IMG/VR virus record: IMGVR_UViG_3300035698_010703
Location: 1 to 41,848 of that record
DNA from: a virus
Strand: one strand, 5' to 3'
DNA length: 41,848 nucleotides
Position 1 is the stretch's first letter. Each line of letters begins with the position of its first letter. This document shows, one piece after another, positions 34,911-41,848 of the stretch. Made by a program: the position numbers and the translations under genes. The notes below the pieces were generated by a model. That model was given only the letters and a program-made list of their open reading frames with translations. It ran no database searches and was not told the DNA's origin.

Positions 34911-35783
34911 ATGTCTGCACACCGAACTCTGAGCGACTTTTTCCGAGCCTTCGATCCAGTTATCGGGCCGGGACTGCTGGCCGATCCTGGCGATACCAAG
35001 ACAATCGTCATTAAGTTGTGGGGCCAAATCTGCTCCGTCGTGACTACGGCGGCCCAGACTCGCATATTAGACCAACCCACCAGGGCGGGGCTTCTGGGGG
35101 CGGTAGTCCTCGACACGGATGGCGGCGACCTGACGTTGACCGTGACTGGGGGCTACAACACTGGCGCTGACACGGCCATCGTCTACGGGACTGCTGGTGA
35201 CTTCATCGTCTTCTATTCAATCAAGGTTGGTACGTCGTACTACTGGCGGATTCTCCGCGAGTCGGGCACCGACGTGACGCTTGACACGCTGGTTCAAACG
35301 CTTCCCCTTTACCAACTTCGCGACCCAGCGGCAATCAACGCAGAGCTTCCGGCGGCTCCTGACGCCACAAGTCTTGGCATTGCAGCTACGGCTGCGGCTG
35401 CTGTGATTGGCACGACTGCAAGCACAACCACTATGTCGGAAACAGCCTACGCCGAAGTGGTCATCCCCGACAACTACAACGCTGGGGAAGCCATTACCTT
35501 GCGACTTCGCTGCAAGGTCGATGTGCTGGCCGAGGTGAGCAATACCGTCGATCCCGTTGTGAAGCTGGTCGGCGATGCTGCACTTGGGTCCGATATCTGT
35601 GCCACGGCCGCACAGACTACGACTGCCGCCTACGCCGACTACGACTTCACGATCACCGGGACAAGCCTGAGTCCAGGCGACATCTTGAACATCGTGATTA
35701 CCGCAGCGGCGAACGATACCGGCGGAACGGCCGCGTGTATTTTCAGGATGACGAAGGTCAGTCTCATTTATCCTGGAAAGTAA
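34911..35783 (+). CDS. Structural protein with beta-sandwich C-terminus
   Basis: The 290-residue protein (MSAHRTLSDFFRAFDPVIGP) has an N-terminal part with IVFYSIKVGTSYYWRIL, an Ala-rich linker (SLGIAATAAAAVIGTTAS) and a C-terminal domain AYAEVVIPDNYNAGEAITLR, LVGDAALGSDICATAAQTTT, FTITGTSLSPGDILNIVITA. This last region is like domains of receptor-binding or fibre proteins. A virion role is likely; the exact role is not known. ACAAGGAGTAGAGTA precedes it. Confidence 0.65.
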   Translation: MSAHRTLSDFFRAFDPVIGPGLLADPGDTKTIVIKLWGQICSVVTTAAQTRILDQPTRAGLLGAVVLDTDGGDLTLTVTGGYNTGADTAIVYGTAGDFIVFYSIKVGTSYYWRILRESGTDVTLDTLVQTLPLYQLRDPAAINAELPAAPDATSLGIAATAAAAVIGTTASTTTMSETAYAEVVIPDNYNAGEAITLRLRCKVDVLAEVSNTVDPVVKLVGDAALGSDICATAAQTTTAAYADYDFTITGTSLSPGDILNIVITAAANDTGGTAACIFRMTKVSLIYPGK

Positions 35784-35787
35784 CCTG

Positions 35788-36050
35788 ATGCCGCGTAATC
35801 CGCCCATGCAGATAGGTTTTCCAACACTGAGCGTAACCCGGCGGCTCGGGTTGCGCTCAGGTGGGCGGCAAAAGGAATTCGGCACACCCTGGGCGCTAAA
35901 CGTCCGTTTTGAGGGCAGTCTTACCAATAGGCTGCGAGGCAGGTCATTCACCGGCAAGGAAACATGGCCACGGTAGCGCCGATGTGACGTGTCGCATCGT
36001 GACCGCAGACACCGTCTGATTCGGTATCGGATTCGCCGTCCGCCACGTAA
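35788..36050 (+). pseudogene. Internally deleted copy of the 39769 tail gene
   Basis: The first 58 residues (MPRNPPMQIGFPTLSVTRRL ... SLTNRLRGRSFTG) match the start of the 39769-40860 product (IVFPSAGVVRRFGLR ... SLTNRLRGGSFTG). At about 35960 the DNA jumps to sequence that matches 40579-40640 of that gene (AAGGAAACATGGCCACG), then decays. The join occurs at a short shared GCA. About 600 bp of the gene are missing and the frame stops after KETWPR. It is therefore a remnant of a duplication. Confidence 0.85.
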
Positions 36051-36065
36051 CTGTGAAGGCACGAT

Positions 36066-36821
36066 ATGGACGACTTGACCATCATTTACTTGACCGTCAA
36101 CCACATGCCTCACAGGTGGGAGCAATTCCACCTGCGGCATCTGTTGTTGGCGATTGAGGATCGACCTATGGTGGTCATTTCCAAAGAGTCCATGGAGATT
36201 ACGAACTCACATGCCGAGGCGCGTCCGGCCACACAATATCTCACACAGACCGGACCGCCTTCGGCATGGAACGTATACGTGCAAATATTACGAGGAGCCG
36301 CACTGGCTGATACGAAGTACGTGGCCGTTGCTGAGGACGACACGCTTTACACGCGGCGACATTTCAGCGACTTCCGGCCACCAGATGATGCCGTTGCCTA
36401 TGATATGTCTCGCTGGTCTGTGTTCTCGTGGGTGAAGAAGCCGTCGTATTCGGCCATCCGACGGTGCGGCAATTTCACCATGATCGGCCCGCGACAACTC
36501 GTGGTAGATGCGCTGGAGGAGAGGGAAGAAAAGTACCCGAACGGCAAACGCCCTGGGTTCGCCGGGGAGATTGGCAGATCGGACGTTGAGAGGCGGCTTC
36601 ACGTAAGGCGGAATAAACTTGTGGAATGGCACTGCATTGACCCTGTCGTCAATCTGTGCCATCCCCAGGGATTGTCTCCGACTTACCAAAACGTGAAGGG
36701 GCTGGATCGGAAACCTGGCGAACTGAAAGCGTGGGACATTCCGCATTGGGGCAAGGCGGCAGGCATAGCGGCTGTTTACAACCAAGAGGTCCAGGAGCAA
36801 GGCGATGCTAACGCTAGCTGA
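36066..36821 (+). CDS. Glycosyltransferase-like protein
   Basis: The 251-residue protein (MDDLTIIYLTVNHMPHRWEQ) has a GT-A-like start, a donor-site type EDD in YVAVAEDDTLYT (90-92), a middle part with DMSRWSVFSWVKKPSYS, and an end with HCIDPVVNLCHPQGLSPTYQ. A nucleotide-sugar-dependent transferase is likely, but the family is not certain. It is the first gene of a five-gene cassette and overlaps the methyltransferase gene. Confidence 0.68.
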   Translation: MDDLTIIYLTVNHMPHRWEQFHLRHLLLAIEDRPMVVISKESMEITNSHAEARPATQYLTQTGPPSAWNVYVQILRGAALADTKYVAVAEDDTLYTRRHFSDFRPPDDAVAYDMSRWSVFSWVKKPSYSAIRRCGNFTMIGPRQLVVDALEEREEKYPNGKRPGFAGEIGRSDVERRLHVRRNKLVEWHCIDPVVNLCHPQGLSPTYQNVKGLDRKPGELKAWDIPHWGKAAGIAAVYNQEVQEQGDANAS

Positions 36822-37416
36822 TGTACTCGCAACACATTTCCGTGTCAATCGTGGCAGTGACAATATGCCGATCCTCGCCCGCGGTCGCACGAATGGCGGT
36901 AGAAAATGCCTTGCGCGTGCAATGCAAGAGATGGGTGTGAAGCGAGGCGTGGAGATTGGCACCCGCTGGGGTCATTCCGCTGAGATGTGGTGTCAGGCTA
37001 TCCCTGGCCTGGAGTTGACGTGCATCGACCCGTATGCGGTGTACCATACCAGGCGGTCGCAAGAGAAGCAGAACGATGTCTACGCTGGAGCGATGGAGAG
37101 GCTAGCACCTTACAATGTCACGATCCTTCGTGAGTTTAGCCAGAACGTGTCGGACGATTTCGATGACGGGTCGCTAGATTTCATCAACATCGACGGGGAT
37201 CACACCTTCGACGCCGTCATAATGGACATCGTCCAGTACGTCCCCAAGGTCCGCAGGGGCGGGTTGATCCTGATTCACGATTACTGTTCCTTCCAGTTGT
37301 CAGGCGTAATCAAGGCGGTCGATGCGTACACTCACTGCCACGACATTCGCCCGTGGTACGTCACCAAGGAACACGAACCGACCGCCTTCTGGCAGAAAGA
37401 CATGGAGCGAGTATGA
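36805..37416 (+). CDS. Class I SAM-dependent methyltransferase
   Basis: This 203-residue protein has the SAM-binding loop GVEIGTRWGHSAEMW (48-62), an acidic second motif LTCIDPY (71-77) and a post-I motif DFINIDGDHTFDAVIMDI (about 123-140) followed by RRGGLILIHDY. This is the Methyltransf_24 type, often used on sugars in polysaccharide gene sets. The neighbours are glycosyltransferases and a sulfotransferase. Confidence 0.85.
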   Translation: MLTLADVLATHFRVNRGSDNMPILARGRTNGGRKCLARAMQEMGVKRGVEIGTRWGHSAEMWCQAIPGLELTCIDPYAVYHTRRSQEKQNDVYAGAMERLAPYNVTILREFSQNVSDDFDDGSLDFINIDGDHTFDAVIMDIVQYVPKVRRGGLILIHDYCSFQLSGVIKAVDAYTHCHDIRPWYVTKEHEPTAFWQKDMERV

Positions 37417-38018
37417 GGCCCGAGACGGTTTCCTACATCAAGAGCCAGGAGCCCCAGATCGACGTGCTGGGGAGGTGGGTTTACTTGCCTAATGCTCGAA
37501 CGGGTTCAACGAGCATTACGGGCGGGTTGTTGTCGGATCGGGTAATCATGCACCACCGGGGAGAGAAGAACTGGGAGCGGGTGTGGGACAAGGTGATTGT
37601 GCCGAGGATTGACGAGGCGACGATCTTCACCTTTGTGCGCAATCCGTGGGACCGTGCCGTGTCGTCATGGCGGACGTTGCAGGACAAGGGACGGATCAAC
37701 CAAAGCGTGGACTTCAGTGAGTTTGTGCGAAGTGGTGCTTTAGTCGCTCCTGGATACGCTCACTTTTTCAATACGCAAATAGCGAGCTTCATTCACGGGG
37801 GGGTTGTAATCCCTGAAGTATTCATCGGGCGGCACGAAACACGGACGAAGGATTGGCGGCAGATAGCCAGCCGAATAGGCGCAGCATCGTCTTTACCGCA
37901 CCGCAACGCAACTGAGCATAAGCCCTATTGGGAGTATTACACCCCGGCGGCTGCCAAAGCCGTTGCGTGCCATTATGCCGCTGAACTGAGCATCCTCGGG
38001 TACGAGTTCGGTGAATAA
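37413..38018 (+). CDS. Sulfotransferase (PAPS-dependent family)
   Basis: The 201-residue protein starts at 37413 on an ATGA junction (MRPETVSYIKSQEPQIDVLG). The 5'-phosphosulfate loop is LPNARTGSTS (25-34) and the 3'-phosphate motif is FVRNPWDRAVSSW (74-86), as in membrane-type carbohydrate sulfotransferases (Sulfotransfer_2). It should move sulfate from PAPS to a sugar. Such genes are rare in phages. It is flanked by transferases of the same cassette. Confidence 0.82.
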   Translation: MRPETVSYIKSQEPQIDVLGRWVYLPNARTGSTSITGGLLSDRVIMHHRGEKNWERVWDKVIVPRIDEATIFTFVRNPWDRAVSSWRTLQDKGRINQSVDFSEFVRSGALVAPGYAHFFNTQIASFIHGGVVIPEVFIGRHETRTKDWRQIASRIGAASSLPHRNATEHKPYWEYYTPAAAKAVACHYAAELSILGYEFGE

Positions 38019-38019
38019 C

Positions 38020-38757
38020 ATGAGAGTTTCAATTGTCATACCAGTGCTGAATTCCCATGAAGTAGTGCGACGCCAGTTGCTGCACTTCGAGCGGATCGGT
38101 CTACCGAATGACGTTGAAGTAATTCTGATAGATGACGGCAGCGATCCGCCCATTGAAAATACGTCCACTCTGCCGGTGACGATTCACTGCACGCACGACA
38201 CGCGACCATGGACATGGGCGTTGGCCAGAAACGCCGGGGCCAGGTTAGCGACGGGCGACTACCTGCTGATGTACGACCTGGATCATATCGTGACCCTGGA
38301 GGCGATTAACTTCATACGCCGCTACAACGGGGCCAAGGTGCAATTCATACGGGAGTTCGGGGTGCTGGATGAAAATGGCAGCTTGACGCAAGACGAGACA
38401 ACACTCGTCGAGGACTACGGACTGTTGCCGGGCAAGACACTCCGAATAGGCCCGCTTCCCAACAACTTCGCAATGCGACGGACTCTATTCTGGGAATTGG
38501 GCGGATACCGGGAAGACGTGGTTGAGAAGCCGTATCCGCAAGGAGAGGATAGGTCGTTTCGGAGCAAGTGGCGAACCTACCAGAAGGAGACTGGAGCGGA
38601 AGTCTGCCCGCATCGCCCGATAATCTATGTGTTTCCCACTGGGCAGTTCTGCGGTGATGTAGACCACAATCCGAAGGGGCTGTTTCACAACCTGAGCCGG
38701 AAGACGAAACGAAATCATTGGTATCAGCAGCAACTCAAAGGGAAGGTACGTCGGTAA
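38020..38757 (+). CDS. Family 2 glycosyltransferase
   Basis: The 245-residue protein begins MRVSIVIPVLNSHEVVRRQL at 38020. The GT-A fold is clear: VSIVIPVLN, VEVILIDDGSDPP (33-44), ALARNAGARLATGDYLLMYD with DLD at 86-88, and FWELGGYREDVV. This is the GT2 family that moves a sugar from a nucleotide donor. It overlaps the next gene by one base (TAATG). Confidence 0.86.
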   Translation: MRVSIVIPVLNSHEVVRRQLLHFERIGLPNDVEVILIDDGSDPPIENTSTLPVTIHCTHDTRPWTWALARNAGARLATGDYLLMYDLDHIVTLEAINFIRRYNGAKVQFIREFGVLDENGSLTQDETTLVEDYGLLPGKTLRIGPLPNNFAMRRTLFWELGGYREDVVEKPYPQGEDRSFRSKWRTYQKETGAEVCPHRPIIYVFPTGQFCGDVDHNPKGLFHNLSRKTKRNHWYQQQLKGKVRR

Positions 38758-39749
38758 TGCCATTTGCGAAGGATCTCTCGGTAATCATCCCAGGCCGCAA
38801 TGAGCAATTCATGCGGCACACGATCGAGGATGTGTTGGCACATGCCAAGGCTGACACCGAGGTGATCGCCGTGTGTGATGCAAGCTGGCCAGAGCCGCCT
38901 GTTGTTGACCACCCGAAGGTAAAGCTGCTGCATACGACTACGCCAGTGGGCCAAAGGGCTGCGACAAACCTCGGAGCGCAACTCAGCCGTGCCAAGTACA
39001 TAATGAAGCTCGACGCTCATTGCTCTGTAGACGACGGCTTCGACGTGAAGATGATCGCGAAGATGCAACCCGACTACACGATGATTCCGAAGATGGATCG
39101 GCTTCACGTTTTTGATTGGATGTGCGAGTGTGGGGAGCGGGTTTACCAGGGAGTCAAGCCGGAAAAGTGCGAGGAATGCGGCGGAACCGACTTCACCATG
39201 GCCATGGTCTGGGCACCTCGAACACAATACCACCCCACGGTGTCCTGGCGGTTCGACAATACGCTTCACTTCCAATACTGGCGCAAGCACCATCGCCGCC
39301 CGGAGATGAGGGAGCAGGCCAAGACTGGCATCCTTGAGACGATGAGTTGCATCGGGTGCGCCTTCCTGATGGAGCGAGAGCGATTCTGGGAACTGGGCGG
39401 AATGGATGAGGGCCACGGATCGTGGGGGAATTTCGGCACAGAGCTTGCGGCGAAGGCGTGGCTGTCTGGCGGCAAGCTGGTGACGTGCATGGACACTTGG
39501 ATCGCCCACCTGTTTCGGACAGGAAACTTCTCCCAGGGGAATAACTCCAGTTGGCCCTATCCTATCTCGCAGCGTGACATCGACAAGGCCCGGAAGTATT
39601 CCAGGGAGCTTTGGCTCAATAATGCGTGGCCCAAGCAGAAGCAGCCGTTGTCATGGCTAATTGAGCACTTTGCCCCGACACCAGACTGGACGGATAGCGA
39701 CATAAAACGCCTAAAGGAACAGGAACGTGACTTTGTACCAGCCAAATAG
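38757..39749 (+). CDS. Family 2 glycosyltransferase with zinc insert
   Basis: The 330-residue protein (MPFAKDLSVIIPGRNEQFMR) has LSVIIPGRNE, TEVIAVCDASWP, YIMKLDAHCS (DAH at 86-88), a middle insert CECGERVYQG...KCEECGG (Cys 123, 125, 138, 141) like a zinc ribbon, and GCAFLMERERFWELGGMDEG as acceptor loop. The layout recalls GalNAc-type GT2 enzymes; the zinc ribbon inside the catalytic domain is unusual. It is the last gene of the cassette. Confidence 0.84.
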   Translation: MPFAKDLSVIIPGRNEQFMRHTIEDVLAHAKADTEVIAVCDASWPEPPVVDHPKVKLLHTTTPVGQRAATNLGAQLSRAKYIMKLDAHCSVDDGFDVKMIAKMQPDYTMIPKMDRLHVFDWMCECGERVYQGVKPEKCEECGGTDFTMAMVWAPRTQYHPTVSWRFDNTLHFQYWRKHHRRPEMREQAKTGILETMSCIGCAFLMERERFWELGGMDEGHGSWGNFGTELAAKAWLSGGKLVTCMDTWIAHLFRTGNFSQGNNSSWPYPISQRDIDKARKYSRELWLNNAWPKQKQPLSWLIEHFAPTPDWTDSDIKRLKEQERDFVPAK

Positions 39750-39768
39750 CACATGGGAGGTCTAGCCC

Positions 39769-40860
39769 ATGGCGCGTAGCACACCACTACAGATCGTGTT
39801 TCCATCGGCAGGTGTTGTCCGGCGGTTCGGGTTGCGCGCTGCCGCGAACACTCGGGGCGAGTTTCCAACCCCCTGGTCGCTGAACTGCCGTCTGGAGGAT
39901 AGTCTCACCAACAGGCTGAGGGGCGGATCATTCACTGGCATTTCCGCTGGAAGCCGTCCTTCGTCTATTGTCTATCGCGACCGAACCCTGACGTTTTCTG
40001 GCAATGCAATTACGGCATCTCGGGTAGGCGACAGCACGGACACCGCACTGGCATCGGATGTATCCGATATGCTCCGTCCCACCCTGTTCCAGTTCTCTGA
40101 AGCTGACGAGCAGGGCGAGACGGTGGTGTCCCTTGTTCCGCACAAGGACCAATTCCTGCTGGGATTCACGGCCTCGGAAACGTGGGTCCAGCAGGGCGAC
40201 CCTTTGAGCGGGCCGCGACGTAGGATTTCCGACCAGGTGGGAATCATCGGCGAAGATGCGTGGTGTGTGGTCCACGACACGGTGTATTTCCTTTCGTCGA
40301 GTGGACTCTATTCGATAGGCGCTGACGGAAGTGGCTTGAAGTCGCTATCGGAGGACGTGATTCCCAAGGAACTTATAGGCGTATCGGACGCGACGCTCAC
40401 TTACCAGCACTCAGACCGTGGATTATATATCCATGTTACCGGCGGCACCGACTGGTTCTACGATACGGCAAGGGAGCAGTTCTGGCCTTTCAAAGTCACG
40501 GAGACGGACAGCCATCTACTCCTGGGGCCGTTTCACTTGGGGCAAGAGCATTCCTACGGTCGCATCCTAAACCTGCAAGGAAACATGGCCACGAGTAGCG
40601 CCGACGTGACGTGGCGCATCGTGACAGCGGACACGGCAGAGGTTGCCGCAGCGAATGGGAAGCTAGCCGTAGAGGCTGCCGTGGCGGGAGGTGACTATTC
40701 CAGCTACGTGAAAACAAGTGGTGTGTGGTCGGCCGGTCGCAGCCACCTTGCTTACCCCCGCGTCAGGGCCATGTGGTTCTGTATCTGGCTGTCGGCTGAG
40801 AGCGACTGGGCGTATGAAGCAGTAGCTATGACTCGCGCACTATCAGGGAGATGGAAATGA
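39769..40860 (+). CDS. Tail nozzle/stabilisation protein (P22 gp10-like)
   Basis: This 363-residue protein (MARSTPLQIVFPSAGVVRRF) has an RPSSIVYRDRTLTF start, then repeats of strand pairs such as FLLGFTASETWVQQGDPLSG, RRISDQVGIIGEDAWCVVHD, TVYFLSSSGLYSIGADGSGL and LTYQHSDRGLYIHVTGGTDW. The repeated four-strand pattern suggests a beta-propeller, as in podovirus tail nozzle or stabilisation proteins. GGAGGTCTAGCCC precedes the ATG. A broken copy lies at 35788-36050. Confidence 0.72.
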   Translation: MARSTPLQIVFPSAGVVRRFGLRAAANTRGEFPTPWSLNCRLEDSLTNRLRGGSFTGISAGSRPSSIVYRDRTLTFSGNAITASRVGDSTDTALASDVSDMLRPTLFQFSEADEQGETVVSLVPHKDQFLLGFTASETWVQQGDPLSGPRRRISDQVGIIGEDAWCVVHDTVYFLSSSGLYSIGADGSGLKSLSEDVIPKELIGVSDATLTYQHSDRGLYIHVTGGTDWFYDTAREQFWPFKVTETDSHLLLGPFHLGQEHSYGRILNLQGNMATSSADVTWRIVTADTAEVAAANGKLAVEAAVAGGDYSSYVKTSGVWSAGRSHLAYPRVRAMWFCIWLSAESDWAYEAVAMTRALSGRWK

Positions 40861-41848
40861 CTATACCCGTTGTTCCAACGCAAGACCCAGGCCAGAGTGA
40901 ACTCGCACTACCGGATGTTTCTAATCCGTACCTGAGTGTCTGGTGGACCGCAAAGACGGTAACGGGCGTGTCCGAGAACGTCATGGGGTGGCTCGTCGCG
41001 CAGGGATGGGAGATCACCGGTGTAACCGAGGACCGAACTTCCACCCCACCTACGCTCACTTACGCGTTAGGCAAGGAGTCGCAGCAGCCCTGGCAGGTTT
41101 TGCTGAGTCTCTGTAACTCGTACACCACAGCCGCGAATAACGCACGCTGGGCCAACGAAACCCGCTACAACCAAATAGTGGCGAACTGGACCGAGATGAC
41201 ATCCAGTACGCAGTCGCATTTTGACTCCCAGATAGACGAGCAAAACACCCAGGCGGGCGTCTATCTCGATGATTTAGATATCTACATGAGCGCGATCGAG
41301 ACGCTCATAGCCGACAACACAAGCCAGCTTACTGTCGATGCCGGAACGGCGACGACCGCCTTGACGGCGATGGATGTCAAACTCGATGACTTGGAAGCAA
41401 ATGTTGATACAAATACGGCGACCGTAGAGGAATTGCTTACGGCGCAGGCCGCGTATTTGAGTAGTTTCCTGACTGACTTCGCAAGTAAGTTGACTGAACT
41501 GGACACACACTATACGAGCCACTTGGGGACGATCACGCCGCTGTTGTCCAGTGCCACCACTCAACTAGCGTCGTTCATTTCCGACCAGGCCGTGCGTTTG
41601 ACATCACTAGAAACTGAGCAGGGGGAGGCGAAAACGGCAATTGAGGAGTTGCTGTCGGATGAAGTCACGTCGTTGGCAACCCATTTGAGCGCCTATGCCA
41701 CAAAGTTAGCCGAACCGGAGGTACACGGCGACACAACGCGAGCGGAAGTCGAGGTATTGCTTACGGGTGAAGTAGCGGCATTGGCCACCCACTTAAGCGA
41801 CTATGCCACAAAGTTAGCCGAACCGGAGGCACACGGCGACACAACGCG
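40857..41848 (+). CDS. Tail fibre-like protein, right end cut by window
   Basis: The frame begins MTIPVVPTQDPGQSELALPD on an ATGA junction and stays open to the window end (at least 330 residues). After a Trp-containing head domain (YLSVWWTAKTVTGVSENVMG) it becomes long coiled coil, rich in Thr, Ala, Leu and Asp, with heptad spacing (DLDIYMSAIETLIADNTSQL, KLDDLEANVDTNTATVEELL). Two tandem 36-residue repeats lie at the end. It may form a trimeric stalk such as a tail needle or fibre. Confidence 0.72.
   Translation, partial: MTIPVVPTQDPGQSELALPDVSNPYLSVWWTAKTVTGVSENVMGWLVAQGWEITGVTEDRTSTPPTLTYALGKESQQPWQVLLSLCNSYTTAANNARWANETRYNQIVANWTEMTSSTQSHFDSQIDEQNTQAGVYLDDLDIYMSAIETLIADNTSQLTVDAGTATTALTAMDVKLDDLEANVDTNTATVEELLTAQAAYLSSFLTDFASKLTELDTHYTSHLGTITPLLSSATTQLASFISDQAVRLTSLETEQGEAKTAIEELLSDEVTSLATHLSAYATKLAEPEVHGDTTRAEVEVLLTGEVAALATHLSDYATKLAEPEAHGDTT
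41633..41848 (+). repeat. Tandem 108-bp (36-residue) repeats in fibre gene
   Basis: Two units, 41633-41740 and 41741-41848, share the sequence coding for LATHLS.YATKLAEPE.HGDT. The second unit ends exactly at the window edge. More units may follow outside the window. Confidence 0.85.

Noticed and set aside
1-41848. CRISPR array, insertion sequence, integrase or attachment site
   Set aside because: I saw no regularly spaced repeats, no transposase or recombinase motifs, and no tRNA-end duplication that would mark an attachment site.

Overview
This window reads as part of a tailed bacteriophage genome, most like a P22/podovirus-type virion, with GC-rich, tightly packed genes that overlap by ATGA, TGATG or GTGA junctions. 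No integrase, lysis gene or host gene is visible, so I cannot tell a free phage contig from part of a prophage. The host is unknown. Both ends fall inside repeats (an Ala-codon repeat at the left, a 108-bp tandem repeat at the right), which suggests the sequence was cut by assembly rather than at natural ends.

Layout. Positions 1-19266 are transcribed leftwards. From right to left this block holds accessory genes, an XRE repressor-like gene with a strongly structured leader, a phage csrA gene, and a recombination/replication module: SMC/Rad50-like ATPase, YqaJ exonuclease, a DNA-binding-like partner, a NinG-like protein and a ParB-like QHR protein. Next comes a superfamily 2 helicase interrupted by an intein. 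Left of the helicase is a noncoding stretch (about 4.0-4.75 kb) with a good promoter, an initiator-type tRNA-Met(CAU) and about 550 nt rich in perfect long helices. Then follow a PD-(D/E)XK nuclease and many small phage genes. Positions 19267-19539 are a divergent spacer. From 19540 on, genes run rightwards: a possible small terminase, an 850-bp noncoding region of odd composition, a set of small early-type genes including an HTH plus sigma-region-4 protein, then large terminase, portal, scaffold-like, capsid, decoration, adaptor and tail genes. The head/tail block is interrupted by a five-gene cassette (two clear glycosyltransferases, one glycosyltransferase-like protein, a methyltransferase and a sulfotransferase).

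The most notable items are: (1) the helicase intein, in which an HNH homing endonuclease is encoded in the +1 frame exactly between intein blocks B and F, so the same DNA is open in two frames; (2) the tRNA plus large structured noncoding RNA candidate, which resembles the genomic setting of ornate phage RNAs such as GOLLD and ROOL; (3) three promoters that share a conserved spacer, one of which would give a leaderless mRNA; (4) a three-way-junction RNA ending in a U-tract ahead of the repressor gene; (5) phage CsrA behind a two-hairpin leader; and (6) the glycan/sulfate cassette, flanked on its left by an internally deleted copy of the tail gene found on its right.

All functional calls rest on reading motifs by eye. 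No database search was run.
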